Shown: positions 13,271-19,749 of the stretch, piece after piece
Position numbering within the stretch: the first letter of the stretch is position 1
Layout: each line of letters starts with the position of its first letter
From: NZQO01 sp964639255
GTDB lineage: Bacteria; Bacteroidota; Bacteroidia; Flavobacteriales; Flavobacteriaceae
NCBI GenBank assembly: GCA_964639255.1
Contig: CAZXDP010000050.1
Location: forward strand, 1 to 19,749
Reading direction: 5' to 3'
DNA length: 19,749 bases
Notes under the pieces: generated by a model
What the model was told of the DNA's origin: nothing
What the model saw: only the letters and a program-made list of their open reading frames with translations
Database searches by the model: none
Translations under genes and position numbers: made by a program

Positions 13271-15436
13271 ATGAGACCAACCCAATCGAATTACCTGCTA
13301 TTCCTCATCATTACCTTCCTCTCGGGGGCATTACATTCCCAAATTTCCATTTCGGGCACGGTGCTACAAAAAAATGGTACTCCCATTTTGGGTGCAAATG
13401 TATACCTAGAGGGTACCTACGATGGCGCCACGACTGCGGCAGACGGTACTTTTTCATTTGAAACTTCAGAAACAAGCCCCCAAACTCTCGTAGTATCGTT
13501 TATGTCGTTCGAGACTTATCGTTTTACGGCACTTCCCACAATGATGCAAAACCTCACTATTGTGCTTCGTGAGGATGTGAACTCACTTGACACGGTCGTG
13601 CTTTCGGCCGGGACCTTTGAGGCAAGCGATAATAGCAAGGTATCTGTTTTGAAACCACTCGATGTGGTGACTACAGCCAGTGCTTTGGGTGATTTTGTGG
13701 GCGCCCTTCAAACGCTGCCAGGCACAACAACTGTTGCCGAAGATGGCCGGCTTTTTGTACGAGGCGGCGATGCGGGGGAAACACAGATATTTATAGATGG
13801 CATTCGTGTGTTTACCCCCTACACACCAACTACTAACAATATTCCTACGCGTGGGAGATACAGTCCTTTTTTGTTCGATGGCATAACCTTCTCGACGGGA
13901 GGATACTCTGCTGAGTATGGACAGGCGCTGTCATCGGTACTGCTCTTGAATACGATAGACGAACCCGACCAGGAAAAAACTGAAATTAACGTAATGAGTT
14001 TGGGCGCTGGGGTAGGGAATACCCAAAAATGGGACGAAAGTTCGCTTAGTGTCAATACCTCTTATATAAATCTGGCGCCCTATATCGCTATTTTCCCAGA
14101 CCGAAATGATTGGGAAAAACCCTTTAAGGCTTTTGCCGGTGAGAGCGTATTCAGGAAAAACACCAAAAACGGCCTGTTTAAATGGTATGGTGCATTCGAC
14201 GCTACACAGTTCGAACTTACCCAAGAGGATATTAACAATCCGCAGGGAGTGCAATTTGGATTGAGAAATTATAATTTCTATACCAATGCTAACTATACGG
14301 CTTCACTGGGAAACAAATGGAAAGCTTTTGTGGGCGGAAGCTATACATACGGAAAAAATGCCTTCGATATACATTCTAGCGACATAGACAACCGGGAACA
14401 TTCCATTCATATTAAGAGCACATTTAGGAAGCGCTTTAGCAATCGGGTGAAGTGGCATCTGGGAGTAGAACAATTTTTGACCGATTTTGAAGAACGCTTT
14501 GCAGAAAACGAAATTCTAGCCACTTACGGATTTGAAAACCCCATCACAGCTACCTTTAGCGAATTGGACCTTGTTTTTTCCCGGAAATTGGCGCTCAAGG
14601 CAGGCTTACGCGCAGAGTATAGCTCCCTTTTTAAGGAAATTACCCTTTCGCCTAGAGCATCGCTTGCCTATAAGACGGGAAAGAATAGTCAACTCTCTAT
14701 TGCGTACGGCGACTTCTTCCAACAACCAGACAACGATATCCTAAAGTTCTCAACCCAGCTAGAGGCTCGCAAAACACAGCATTATATAGTGAATTATCAA
14801 TATGTGGCAAACAATCGGATTTTTCGTGCCGAAGCCTACAGAAAGCAATACGATAATCTTGTCACCTTTTCTAGCGAAACGCCCTCTTTTGAAACCTCTT
14901 ATAGCAATACCGGCGATGGCTATGCACAGGGCGTGGACATTTTTTGGCGGGACAATGAAACCGTGAAGAATATGGACTATTGGGTGAGCTATTCGTGGCT
15001 CGACAGCGAGCGAAAATTTCAGAATTACCCAGAAAGAGCTCGGCCGCCCTTCGCAAATTCCCATAATGTATCGGTAGTGGCTAAATATTGGGTAGATAGT
15101 TGGAAAAGCCAGCTGGGATTTGCCTACCAATTTGCCAGTGGGCGTCCTTACACAAATCCAAATGAGCCTGGATTCTTGCAAGCGCAAACAAAGGCCTTTA
15201 ACAATGTGAGCCTAAATTGGGCCTATTTGCTGTCTCCTCAAAAAATACTGTATGCCTCGGTCAACAACGTGTTTGGCTTCCGAAACATAAACAGCTATCA
15301 ATACGCCAATGTTCCAAATGCAGATGGAATCTTTAATCGACGTGCGCTTCGTCCCGCCGCCGATCAATTTTTCTTCATCGGATTTTTCTGGACAATCAGC
15401 GAAGATGGAACCGATAACCAATTGGATAACCTGTAG
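13271..15436 (+). CDS. TonB-dependent receptor with N-terminal CarboxypepD_reg-like domain
   Basis: This encodes 721 residues from the ATG at 13271 (MRPTQSNYLL); a TTG five codons upstream is less likely. A signal peptide ends near residue 24 (ALHSQ). A carboxypeptidase-regulatory-like beta-sandwich spans about 25-103 (ISGTVLQKNGTPILGANVYL). The plug follows at about 123-235 (ALQTLPGTTTVAEDGRLFVR, GGDAGETQIFIDG). The remainder is rich in aromatic, alternating beta-strands of the 22-strand outer-membrane barrel and ends FFFIGFFWTIS before a short tail. It should import a substrate across the outer membrane using TonB energy. There is no SusD-like partner gene, so a glycan is not indicated. Its promoter carries the same operator arrangement as the DUF2141 operon that follows. 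Confidence 0.88.
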   Translation: MRPTQSNYLLFLIITFLSGALHSQISISGTVLQKNGTPILGANVYLEGTYDGATTAADGTFSFETSETSPQTLVVSFMSFETYRFTALPTMMQNLTIVLREDVNSLDTVVLSAGTFEASDNSKVSVLKPLDVVTTASALGDFVGALQTLPGTTTVAEDGRLFVRGGDAGETQIFIDGIRVFTPYTPTTNNIPTRGRYSPFLFDGITFSTGGYSAEYGQALSSVLLLNTIDEPDQEKTEINVMSLGAGVGNTQKWDESSLSVNTSYINLAPYIAIFPDRNDWEKPFKAFAGESVFRKNTKNGLFKWYGAFDATQFELTQEDINNPQGVQFGLRNYNFYTNANYTASLGNKWKAFVGGSYTYGKNAFDIHSSDIDNREHSIHIKSTFRKRFSNRVKWHLGVEQFLTDFEERFAENEILATYGFENPITATFSELDLVFSRKLALKAGLRAEYSSLFKEITLSPRASLAYKTGKNSQLSIAYGDFFQQPDNDILKFSTQLEARKTQHYIVNYQYVANNRIFRAEAYRKQYDNLVTFSSETPSFETSYSNTGDGYAQGVDIFWRDNETVKNMDYWVSYSWLDSERKFQNYPERARPPFANSHNVSVVAKYWVDSWKSQLGFAYQFASGRPYTNPNEPGFLQAQTKAFNNVSLNWAYLLSPQKILYASVNNVFGFRNINSYQYANVPNADGIFNRRALRPAADQFFFIGFFWTISEDGTDNQLDNL

Positions 15437-15440
15437 CCTT

Positions 15441-15470
15441 ACGGTTCGTCCCTGCGATTCAACAATTCGG
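15441..15470 (+). promoter_or_regulatory. Candidate LytTR-family operator pair upstream of DUF2141
   Basis: ACGGTTCGT (15441-15449) and ACAATTCGG (15462-15470) form a direct repeat with a 12-base spacer, starting five bases after the TonB receptor stop. The second half-site plus the next base (ACAATTCGGT) is identical to the one at 13200-13209. The first is close to the ACCGTTCGTC site I recall for AlgR, a LytTR regulator. Confidence 0.5.
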
Positions 15471-15480
15471 TAAGTTCCTT

Positions 15481-15511
15481 TTTTAGTGGGAATTTTTATT
15501 ACGCACTTTTG
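15481..15511 (+). promoter_or_regulatory. Candidate promoter of the DUF2141-2TM operon
   Basis: TTTT (15481-15484), 19 bases, then CACTTTTG (15504-15511), one base off TAnnTTTG, located 19 bases before the ATG at 15531. It begins 33 bases after the second operator half-site, as at the TonB receptor gene. Confidence 0.42.
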
Positions 15512-15530
15512 TCACCATAAAGCAACAATT

Positions 15531-15944
15531 ATGAAATCACTCTTACTTTTTATGGCAGCGGCCTTTACTACGAGCCTTTGCGCAGCGCAAAACGACATTA
15601 CTGTATTCATTCAGGATTTCGCTTCGAACACCGGAATGGTTCGCGTAGGACTGTACGACGAGGCTGGGGATTTTTTGGAACGGCCTTACCAAAGTCAATC
15701 GTCGGAAATTTCAGAAAGAACCGCCACGGTAACCTTCCAGGATGTGCCAGATGGCACCTATGCCATTTCGTGTTTTCACGACGAAGATAACAATGAAAAA
15801 CTCAATATGTTCATGGGGATGATGCCTACGGAAGATTATGGCTGCTCTAACGGTGCCAAGGGGTTTTTTGGTCCACCAAAGTGGGAAGACGCTTCCTTTA
15901 CCTTAGGTGGAGGCCAATCGAAAGAAATCACCATTTCATTATAA
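15531..15944 (+). CDS. DUF2141 domain secreted protein
   Basis: This encodes 137 residues from the ATG at 15531 (MKSLLLFMAA); the open frame before it holds the promoter region. A signal peptide ends at about residue 20 (SLCAAQ). The mature part is an all-beta domain with MVRVGLYDEAGDFLE, FQDVPDGTYAISCFHDEDNN and NGAKGFFGPPKWEDASFTL, which is characteristic of DUF2141 as I know it. Proteins of this family are often encoded near TonB receptors and LytTR two-component genes in Bacteroidota; their function is unknown. Here it opens a run of eight same-strand genes ending with the LytTR regulator. The export signal places it in the periplasm or outside the cell. Confidence 0.85.
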   Translation: MKSLLLFMAAAFTTSLCAAQNDITVFIQDFASNTGMVRVGLYDEAGDFLERPYQSQSSEISERTATVTFQDVPDGTYAISCFHDEDNNEKLNMFMGMMPTEDYGCSNGAKGFFGPPKWEDASFTLGGGQSKEITISL

Positions 15945-15970
15945 TTTGTAACTATTAAAATTTTACAGCT

Positions 15971-16597
15971 ATGAAACATTTACTTCTCTTAACGCTTGCG
16001 CTCTTGGCCCTATCGGTAAGCGGACAAACCAATTATGAAAAAGGAATGCAACGCGCTTTTGATCTTTGGTCTAACCAAAAACCCGAAGAAGCTGTCAATC
16101 TTTTTGAACGTATTGCCAATGCCGAGCCAGACAATTGGCTGCCCCCATTTTATGTGGCACAAATACACATTATTTCCAGTTTTTCTGAAAAGGACAGGGA
16201 AAAAATGGTTCAGAAAATGGAAAAGGCCCGCAACTTTCTCAACGATGCGAAGGCGCTCGAAAAGGATAATGCAGAGCTCTTGGTTTTGGAGGCACAATTG
16301 CTCACTGCCTGGATTGTTTATGACGGGCAACAATACGGAATGAAATATAGCGCCAAAATAGGCGAACTGTACCAAAAAGCATTGCAGCTTGCCCCCGATA
16401 ATCCACGGGTAGTACTTGGCAAAGCCGAATGGGATATGGGCTCTGCACAGTATTTTGGACAGTCTACCGAACCCTACTGTAAGGATATTGCCCGTGCCAT
16501 AGAACTTTTTGCTACCTTTAAACCGGCAGGTCCCTTTCATCCTCAAGGAGGGGGCGAGTACGCGCAGCAAGTTTTGGAACGCAATTGTAAAGAATAA
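15971..16597 (+). CDS. Exported TPR-like protein
   Basis: This encodes 208 residues. A signal peptide (MKHLLLLTLALLALSVSGQ) is followed by helical pairs of the tetratricopeptide type: residues 20-55 with EEAVNLFERIANAEPDNWLP, 85-110 with AKALEKDNAELLVLEAQLL, and 130-155 with LYQKALQLAPDNPRVVLGKA. The lack of a lipobox cysteine suggests a soluble periplasmic protein. It lies 26 bases after the DUF2141 gene and three bases before the kinase gene, so it is surely part of the operon. It could be a periplasmic adaptor or sensing partner; that is inference. I do not recognise a named subfamily. Confidence 0.78.
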   Translation: MKHLLLLTLALLALSVSGQTNYEKGMQRAFDLWSNQKPEEAVNLFERIANAEPDNWLPPFYVAQIHIISSFSEKDREKMVQKMEKARNFLNDAKALEKDNAELLVLEAQLLTAWIVYDGQQYGMKYSAKIGELYQKALQLAPDNPRVVLGKAEWDMGSAQYFGQSTEPYCKDIARAIELFATFKPAGPFHPQGGGEYAQQVLERNCKE

Positions 16598-16600
16598 CCT

Positions 16601-17935
16601 ATGACCCGATTTTTCAAGGAACTTGGAAAAGCTTTTTTTGTTGGTACACTCATTTTTGTGGTACTAGGTGTAATCCAATATTTTAACGGAGTAGAGATTC
16701 GCTCCGGGAAGGAATTGTTGAGAAGGTTCCTTTACAATCAGCTCTATTCCGTTGTGCTGTATATGGCCAATGCCTACCTCATTATGTACTATTTGGTAGA
16801 TAAGTATAAAATGGCCCTTTATAAATGGAAAAATCTTTGGCGCGCGGCGCTAGGGAATATTATTATTACCGTAGGGATGCTTTTTTTGCTTCGTTTCTTC
16901 GATGAAGTATTTATTCAGGGCAATACGGTGGGGGGCTTCTTGGCCGATCAAGAAATTGGATATTATTTGGTATCGTTCGCCATTTCAATGGTGGTAGTTA
17001 CCATATTTTACGGATTTTACTACTATAAATTTCTTCAGGAAAAAAAGGTAAAGGAACAAAAAATCATTGCTGGGGCCGCTTCGGCGCAGTTCGATGCGCT
17101 TAAGAACCAACTGGATCCCCATTTTCTTTTCAATAGCCTGAACGTGCTAACGAGTTTGATCGAGGAAAATCCAGAAGCTGCTACGCGATTTACCACGGCG
17201 CTTTCCAAGGTATATCGATACGTGCTAGAGCAGAAAAACAAGCAATTGGTAACTGTTGAGGAAGAGCTCACTTTTGCGAAGCTTTATATGAGCTTGATCA
17301 ATATGCGTTTTGAAGATAGCATTGTTTTTGAGTATCCCCAGCAACTTAGCAATCCTGAAGCCAAAGTTGTGCCTCTTTCTTTGCAACTCCTGTTGGAAAA
17401 TGCGGTAAAGCACAACTTGGTTACGCCCAATAAAAAGCTGTTTATCTCTATATTCGAAAAAGATGGCAATTTGGTCATTAAAAACAATTACCAACCCAAA
17501 CAGGTGGTCAAGGAAAGCAGTGGGGTAGGGCTTCGCAATATTCGGCAGCGCTATTACTTGCTTACCAAACGGCCGGTGACCATAGATCAGGATAATGCAA
17601 ATTTCAGTATCTCCATTCCTATGCTCACCCAAGAGACGGCGGTAGTACCTACGTCTGATAGGTATATCTCTGAAAAAAAGTACGCGCGCGCCAAGGAGCG
17701 TGTAGAAAAACTGAAAGGATTTTACATCCATTTTGCGATCTACCTTTTTTTCGTCCCCGTGTTTATATGGCTTAATTTCAAATCGGGTACCAGCTTTCCC
17801 TGGGCTTTGTTTCCCATAGTGGGTTGGGGGTTCGGCGTGTTGGGCCATGCTTCAGAAACGTTCAATTACAATCCGTTCTTCGGAAAGGATTGGGAGGCAC
17901 GGAAGATTCGGGAATTGATGGATAAGGAAGAGTAG
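16601..17935 (+). CDS. LytS-type sensor histidine kinase fused to a C-terminal 2TM domain
   Basis: This encodes 444 residues. Four N-terminal transmembrane helices (about 10-28, 45-68, 82-102 and 122-146) lead to a short linker and a His_kinase (LytS/YehU-type) domain. The phosphoacceptor is His174 in DPHFLFNSLN, the N-box is LLLENAVKHN (263-272) and the glycine box is SSGVGLRNIRQR (306-317). After a linker, residues 360-444 form a complete 2TM domain (YARAKERVEKLKGFY, two helices, then WEARKIRELM). The catalytic part is therefore bracketed by membrane segments. It has no PAS, GAF or periplasmic sensor domain. The fused 2TM domain is about 60% identical by hand alignment to the next gene product, with one 33-base identical stretch. 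Confidence 0.88.
   Translation: MTRFFKELGKAFFVGTLIFVVLGVIQYFNGVEIRSGKELLRRFLYNQLYSVVLYMANAYLIMYYLVDKYKMALYKWKNLWRAALGNIIITVGMLFLLRFFDEVFIQGNTVGGFLADQEIGYYLVSFAISMVVVTIFYGFYYYKFLQEKKVKEQKIIAGAASAQFDALKNQLDPHFLFNSLNVLTSLIEENPEAATRFTTALSKVYRYVLEQKNKQLVTVEEELTFAKLYMSLINMRFEDSIVFEYPQQLSNPEAKVVPLSLQLLLENAVKHNLVTPNKKLFISIFEKDGNLVIKNNYQPKQVVKESSGVGLRNIRQRYYLLTKRPVTIDQDNANFSISIPMLTQETAVVPTSDRYISEKKYARAKERVEKLKGFYIHFAIYLFFVPVFIWLNFKSGTSFPWALFPIVGWGFGVLGHASETFNYNPFFGKDWEARKIRELMDKEE
17686..17718 (+). repeat. 33-base identical repeat, copy 1 (inside the kinase gene)
   Basis: These 33 bases, encoding the start of the 2TM domain (RAKERVEKLKG), are identical to 18070-18102 in the next gene. Flanking bases diverge, as expected for paralogous domains or gene conversion. 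Confidence 0.85.
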
Positions 17936-18034
17936 TGACAGTTCATCGGGCTCATGCTACAGTTGGGCACACTACTTTTTCAAAACGCCGGCGCATTGGG
18001 TATTTTTACTTCAGAAACATTAAAAACATTCGAG

Positions 18035-18319
18035 ATGAAAACTGAAAACCACCACAACGAAAAATGGCAGCGCGCCAAGGAGCGTGTAGAAAAACTGAAA
18101 GGCTTTTATACCCACCTCATTATTTATTTGATCGCGGTTCCTGTATTTGTATGGCTCAATGTGCGATCTAGCTCAAATTTTCCTTGGGCCTTATTTCCTA
18201 TCTTAGGTTGGGGCCTAGGGATATTGGGCCATGCCTCTGAAGTGTATGCCGTTAATTTTTTCTACGGAAGAAAATGGGAGGAAAGGAAAATCAAGCAGTT
18301 TATGGAAGAGCAATCGTAA
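18035..18319 (+). CDS. Stand-alone 2TM domain protein 1
   Basis: This encodes 94 residues from the ATG at 18035 (MKTENHHNEK); the open frame upstream starting at 17954 has no family similarity. An N-terminal charged helix RAKERVEKLKGFYTH is followed by helix 1 (LIIYLIAVPVFVWLN), a short loop, helix 2 (FPWALFPILGWGLGILGHAS) and a C-terminal WEERKIKQFM. This is the 2TM domain pattern. Both ends should be on the cytoplasmic side. It is the closest relative of the 2TM domain fused to the kinase just upstream (gap 99 bases). No enzymatic residue is evident; it may pair with the kinase in the membrane. Confidence 0.85.
   Translation: MKTENHHNEKWQRAKERVEKLKGFYTHLIIYLIAVPVFVWLNVRSSSNFPWALFPILGWGLGILGHASEVYAVNFFYGRKWEERKIKQFMEEQS
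18070..18102 (+). repeat. 33-base identical repeat, copy 2 (inside 2TM gene 1)
   Basis: Direct-repeat partner of 17686-17718, 384 bases downstream, in the same reading frame of the homologous domain. Confidence 0.85.
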
Positions 18320-18358
18320 GCTAGCTAACTAATTACTGAACAACGACAAATCATACCT

Positions 18359-18670
18359 ATGAAACCAGATAACGAACACAGCAACAAATACCTGCGCGCT
18401 AAGGAGCGTGTGGAGCACATTAAGAAGTTTTACAATAGTATTATAATGTATTTCATATTTATTGGCTTCTTGGCTGCACTTAATTATTACACCAATCAAT
18501 GGAGCTATATGTGGTTTCTCTGGGCTGCATTTGGCTGGGGCATCGCCTTGTTTTTCCAAGCGGCCAAAGCATTCGATTGGAACCCATTTTTGAGTAAAAG
18601 TTGGGAAGAACGCAAGCTAAAGGAATTTCTGGAAAAAGAGGAGGAAAAAACTACAGGTAAGTGGAGCTAA
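18359..18670 (+). CDS. Stand-alone 2TM domain protein 2
   Basis: This encodes 103 residues from the ATG at 18359. It follows the same plan as its neighbours: YLRAKERVEHIKKFYNSI, helix 1 (about 30-48), helix 2 starting at WSYMWFLWAAFGWG, then WEERKLKEFLEKEEEK. The histidine found after GFY in the other paralogues is replaced (KFYNS). The histidine in the GH(A/G) stretch of helix 2 is replaced by Gln (FFQAAKAF). It is therefore the most diverged copy, perhaps with a different partner. The gap to the previous gene is 39 bases. Confidence 0.82.
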   Translation: MKPDNEHSNKYLRAKERVEHIKKFYNSIIMYFIFIGFLAALNYYTNQWSYMWFLWAAFGWGIALFFQAAKAFDWNPFLSKSWEERKLKEFLEKEEEKTTGKWS

Positions 18671-18681
18671 CAGTTGAAACC

Positions 18682-19011
18682 ATGGAAAATCGAAACGAGA
18701 AAAGTTATATGCGGGCCCGAAAAAAAGTAGAACGATTGAAAGGTTTCTACATTCATCTAGCGTGGTATGTGGGTGTCAATCTTCTGCTTATTGGATTGCG
18801 ACTTTACGTAATCGCTACCCAGCAAACCGCCCCGGGCGATGCCCATTTCCAAAACTGGTTAGATTGGAACATTTTTCTAACCCCAGTACTATGGGGAATT
18901 GCCGTTGGGATCCATGCGCTCATAGTTTTTAAGTCGTCATGGAATCCTCTTGCCACTTGGGAAGAGCGTAAGATACGGGAATATATGGAACGAGATAGCG
19001 AACATAATTAG
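18682..19011 (+). CDS. Stand-alone 2TM domain protein 3
   Basis: This encodes 109 residues from the ATG at 18682 (MENRNEKSYM), 11 bases after the stop of the previous gene; a GTG at 18661 in frame is possible but would overlap it. It contains ARKKVERLKGFYIHLAWYVG, helix 1 with a longer loop carrying TQQTAPGDAHFQNWLDW, helix 2 FLTPVLWGIAVGIHALIVF and the terminal WEERKIREYM. The longer loop between the helices distinguishes it from copies 1 and 2. Its start gives the family pattern directly, with no signal peptide. Confidence 0.83.
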   Translation: MENRNEKSYMRARKKVERLKGFYIHLAWYVGVNLLLIGLRLYVIATQQTAPGDAHFQNWLDWNIFLTPVLWGIAVGIHALIVFKSSWNPLATWEERKIREYMERDSEHN

Positions 19012-19018
19012 GATTTTC

Positions 19019-19375
19019 ATGGAAACACAAGACACGAAATACGAAAAGGCGAAAAAACGCGTGGAAGAGATTAAGGGATTCTATACCCACGTGGCCATAT
19101 ACGTAATCATTAATCTGTTGTTGCTGTTGTTCAATCTGGGCGTTTTCCAAAACGGATTGATAAATCTTCATATTCCCAATTGGTCTCTATTTACCACTCC
19201 GTTTTTCTGGGGCATCGGGTTGTTGGGCCATGGACTGTATGTGTTTGGTGGTGGGATAAAATGGTACCAACGATGGGAAGATCGCAAAATAAGACAATTC
19301 ATGGAGGACGAGGAGCGAGAGATGCGTAATACTTCGGAAAGGGATATATCCGAATTAGAAGATCCTTCAAGATAA
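19019..19375 (+). CDS. Stand-alone 2TM domain protein 4
   Basis: This encodes 118 residues from the ATG at 19019 (METQDTKYEK), seven bases after the previous gene. It has KAKKRVEEIKGFYTHVAIYV, helix 1 IINLLLLLFNLGVF, a loop with LHIPNWSLFTTPFFWG, helix 2 ending in GHGLYVFGGG and WEDRKIRQFM. A charged cytoplasmic tail of about 25 residues rich in Glu, Arg and Ser follows (DEEREMRNTSERDISELED), longer than in its paralogues. This tail could contact the response regulator or kinase; that is speculation. The LytTR regulator gene follows after 85 bases. Confidence 0.83.
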   Translation: METQDTKYEKAKKRVEEIKGFYTHVAIYVIINLLLLLFNLGVFQNGLINLHIPNWSLFTTPFFWGIGLLGHGLYVFGGGIKWYQRWEDRKIRQFMEDEEREMRNTSERDISELEDPSR

Positions 19376-19398
19376 CAAAGAAAAACATCGCTAGTTGC

Positions 19399-19406
19399 TA
19401 TTTTTG
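19399..19406 (+). promoter_or_regulatory. Possible -7 element before the LytTR regulator gene
   Basis: TATTTTTG matches TAnnTTTG exactly and lies 54 bases before the ATG at 19461, but there is no TTTG at the right distance upstream. It could give the regulator its own low-level transcript in addition to operon read-through. Confidence 0.25.
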
Positions 19407-19460
19407 CAAAGAGAGAAAGACTATTTAAAACCAATTCAAGATTCAACAATTATTAGACGT

Positions 19461-19749
19461 ATGAACGTTCTTATTATAGAAGACGAAAAACCCTCTGCCA
19501 GGCGCTTAAAGCGAATGTTGGAAAAACTGGAGGTAACCGTACATCAAATGCTCCATAGCGTAGAGGAGGCCATACAGTGGTTTGCCAATAATCCGCACCC
19601 CGATTTAATATTTTTGGACATTCAGCTAAGCGATGGCCTGTCGTTTGAAATTTTCGACGAAGTGACAATAAAGAGCGCTATTATATTCACTACCGCCTAT
19701 GATGAGTATGCGCTTCAGGCATTTAAACTGAACAGTGTCGACTATTTGC
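19461..19749 (+). CDS. LytTR-type response regulator, partial (C-terminus beyond window)
   Basis: Open from the ATG at 19461 to the window end: 96 codons. MNVLIIEDEKPSARRL, LIFLDIQLSDG with the phosphoacceptor Asp53, and FTTAYDEYALQAFKLNSVDY are the typical receiver-domain sequence of LytTR-family regulators. The acidic pair Glu7/Asp8 and Thr77 or Thr78 are in place. The DNA-binding LytTR domain itself lies outside the window, so its identity rests on the receiver and on the LytS-type kinase upstream. It is most likely the partner of that kinase, and its probable operator sites are at 13179-13208 and 15441-15470. Confidence 0.82.
   Translation, partial: MNVLIIEDEKPSARRLKRMLEKLEVTVHQMLHSVEEAIQWFANNPHPDLIFLDIQLSDGLSFEIFDEVTIKSAIIFTTAYDEYALQAFKLNSVDYL

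Noticed and set aside
16010..16570. 186-codon minus-strand open frame opposite the TPR-like gene
   Set aside because: The plus-strand product has a signal peptide and TPR-like helices, while the minus-strand product has nothing recognisable.
17225..17848. 207-codon minus-strand open frame inside the kinase gene
   Set aside because: It is fully antisense to the well-supported kinase gene and its translation shows no recognisable domain or plausible start context.
19396..19410. Hairpin TTGC-loop-GCAA between the last 2TM gene and the LytTR gene
   Set aside because: A four-base stem is too short to be a terminator, and the same bases form a -7-like element.

Overview
The window looks like chromosomal DNA from a member of the Bacteroidota, most likely a marine Flavobacteriaceae. 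The evidence is the set of protein families (DUF4129/DUF4350/SpoIIM locus, DUF2141, 2TM-domain proteins, a LytS-type kinase with a LytTR regulator, a CarboxypepD_reg-like TonB receptor). The few recognisable promoters also resemble the Bacteroidota -33 TTTG / -7 TAnnTTTG type, and Shine-Dalgarno sequences are weak or absent. I see no rRNA, tRNA, CRISPR, insertion sequence or integrase. Coding density is very high: the largest gene-free gap is 167 bases (13104-13270).

Left part (1-5126): a minus-strand run of four overlapping genes (SpoIIM-like protein, multi-pass membrane protein, DUF4129 protein, DUF4350 protein cut by the window edge) diverges from a plus-strand RDD gene and a TRIC-type channel gene. 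This resembles the widespread but unstudied SpoIIM/DUF4129/DUF4350/MoxR/DUF58/RDD locus. A cyclophilin lipoprotein gene follows on the minus strand.

Middle (5120-13103): housekeeping and accessory genes. On the plus strand are a CoA-type Nudix hydrolase (its start codon overlaps that of the divergent cyclophilin), a PlsC-like acyltransferase and a secreted AT-richer serine hydrolase. On the minus strand is an ECF sigma factor with a downstream 4-TM protein that may be its regulator. A type II NADH dehydrogenase lies on the plus strand. A minus-strand set of three genes follows: a DUF1801/YdeI protein, a membrane class III nucleotide cyclase and a small exported protein with 13-residue repeats.

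Right part (13179-19749): the most interesting region. A TonB-dependent receptor is followed by an apparent operon: DUF2141 secreted protein, TPR-like secreted protein, a LytS-type histidine kinase with a C-terminal 2TM domain, four stand-alone 2TM proteins in tandem, and a LytTR-type response regulator (cut by the window end). The receptor and DUF2141 promoters each carry two 9-bp direct repeats with a 12-bp spacer (the geometry of LytTR-family operators). In both, a CAnTTTTG -7-like element follows exactly 33 bp downstream. I infer that the regulator controls the receptor and its own operon, and that the 2TM proteins form a membrane assembly with the kinase. The stimulus is unknown.
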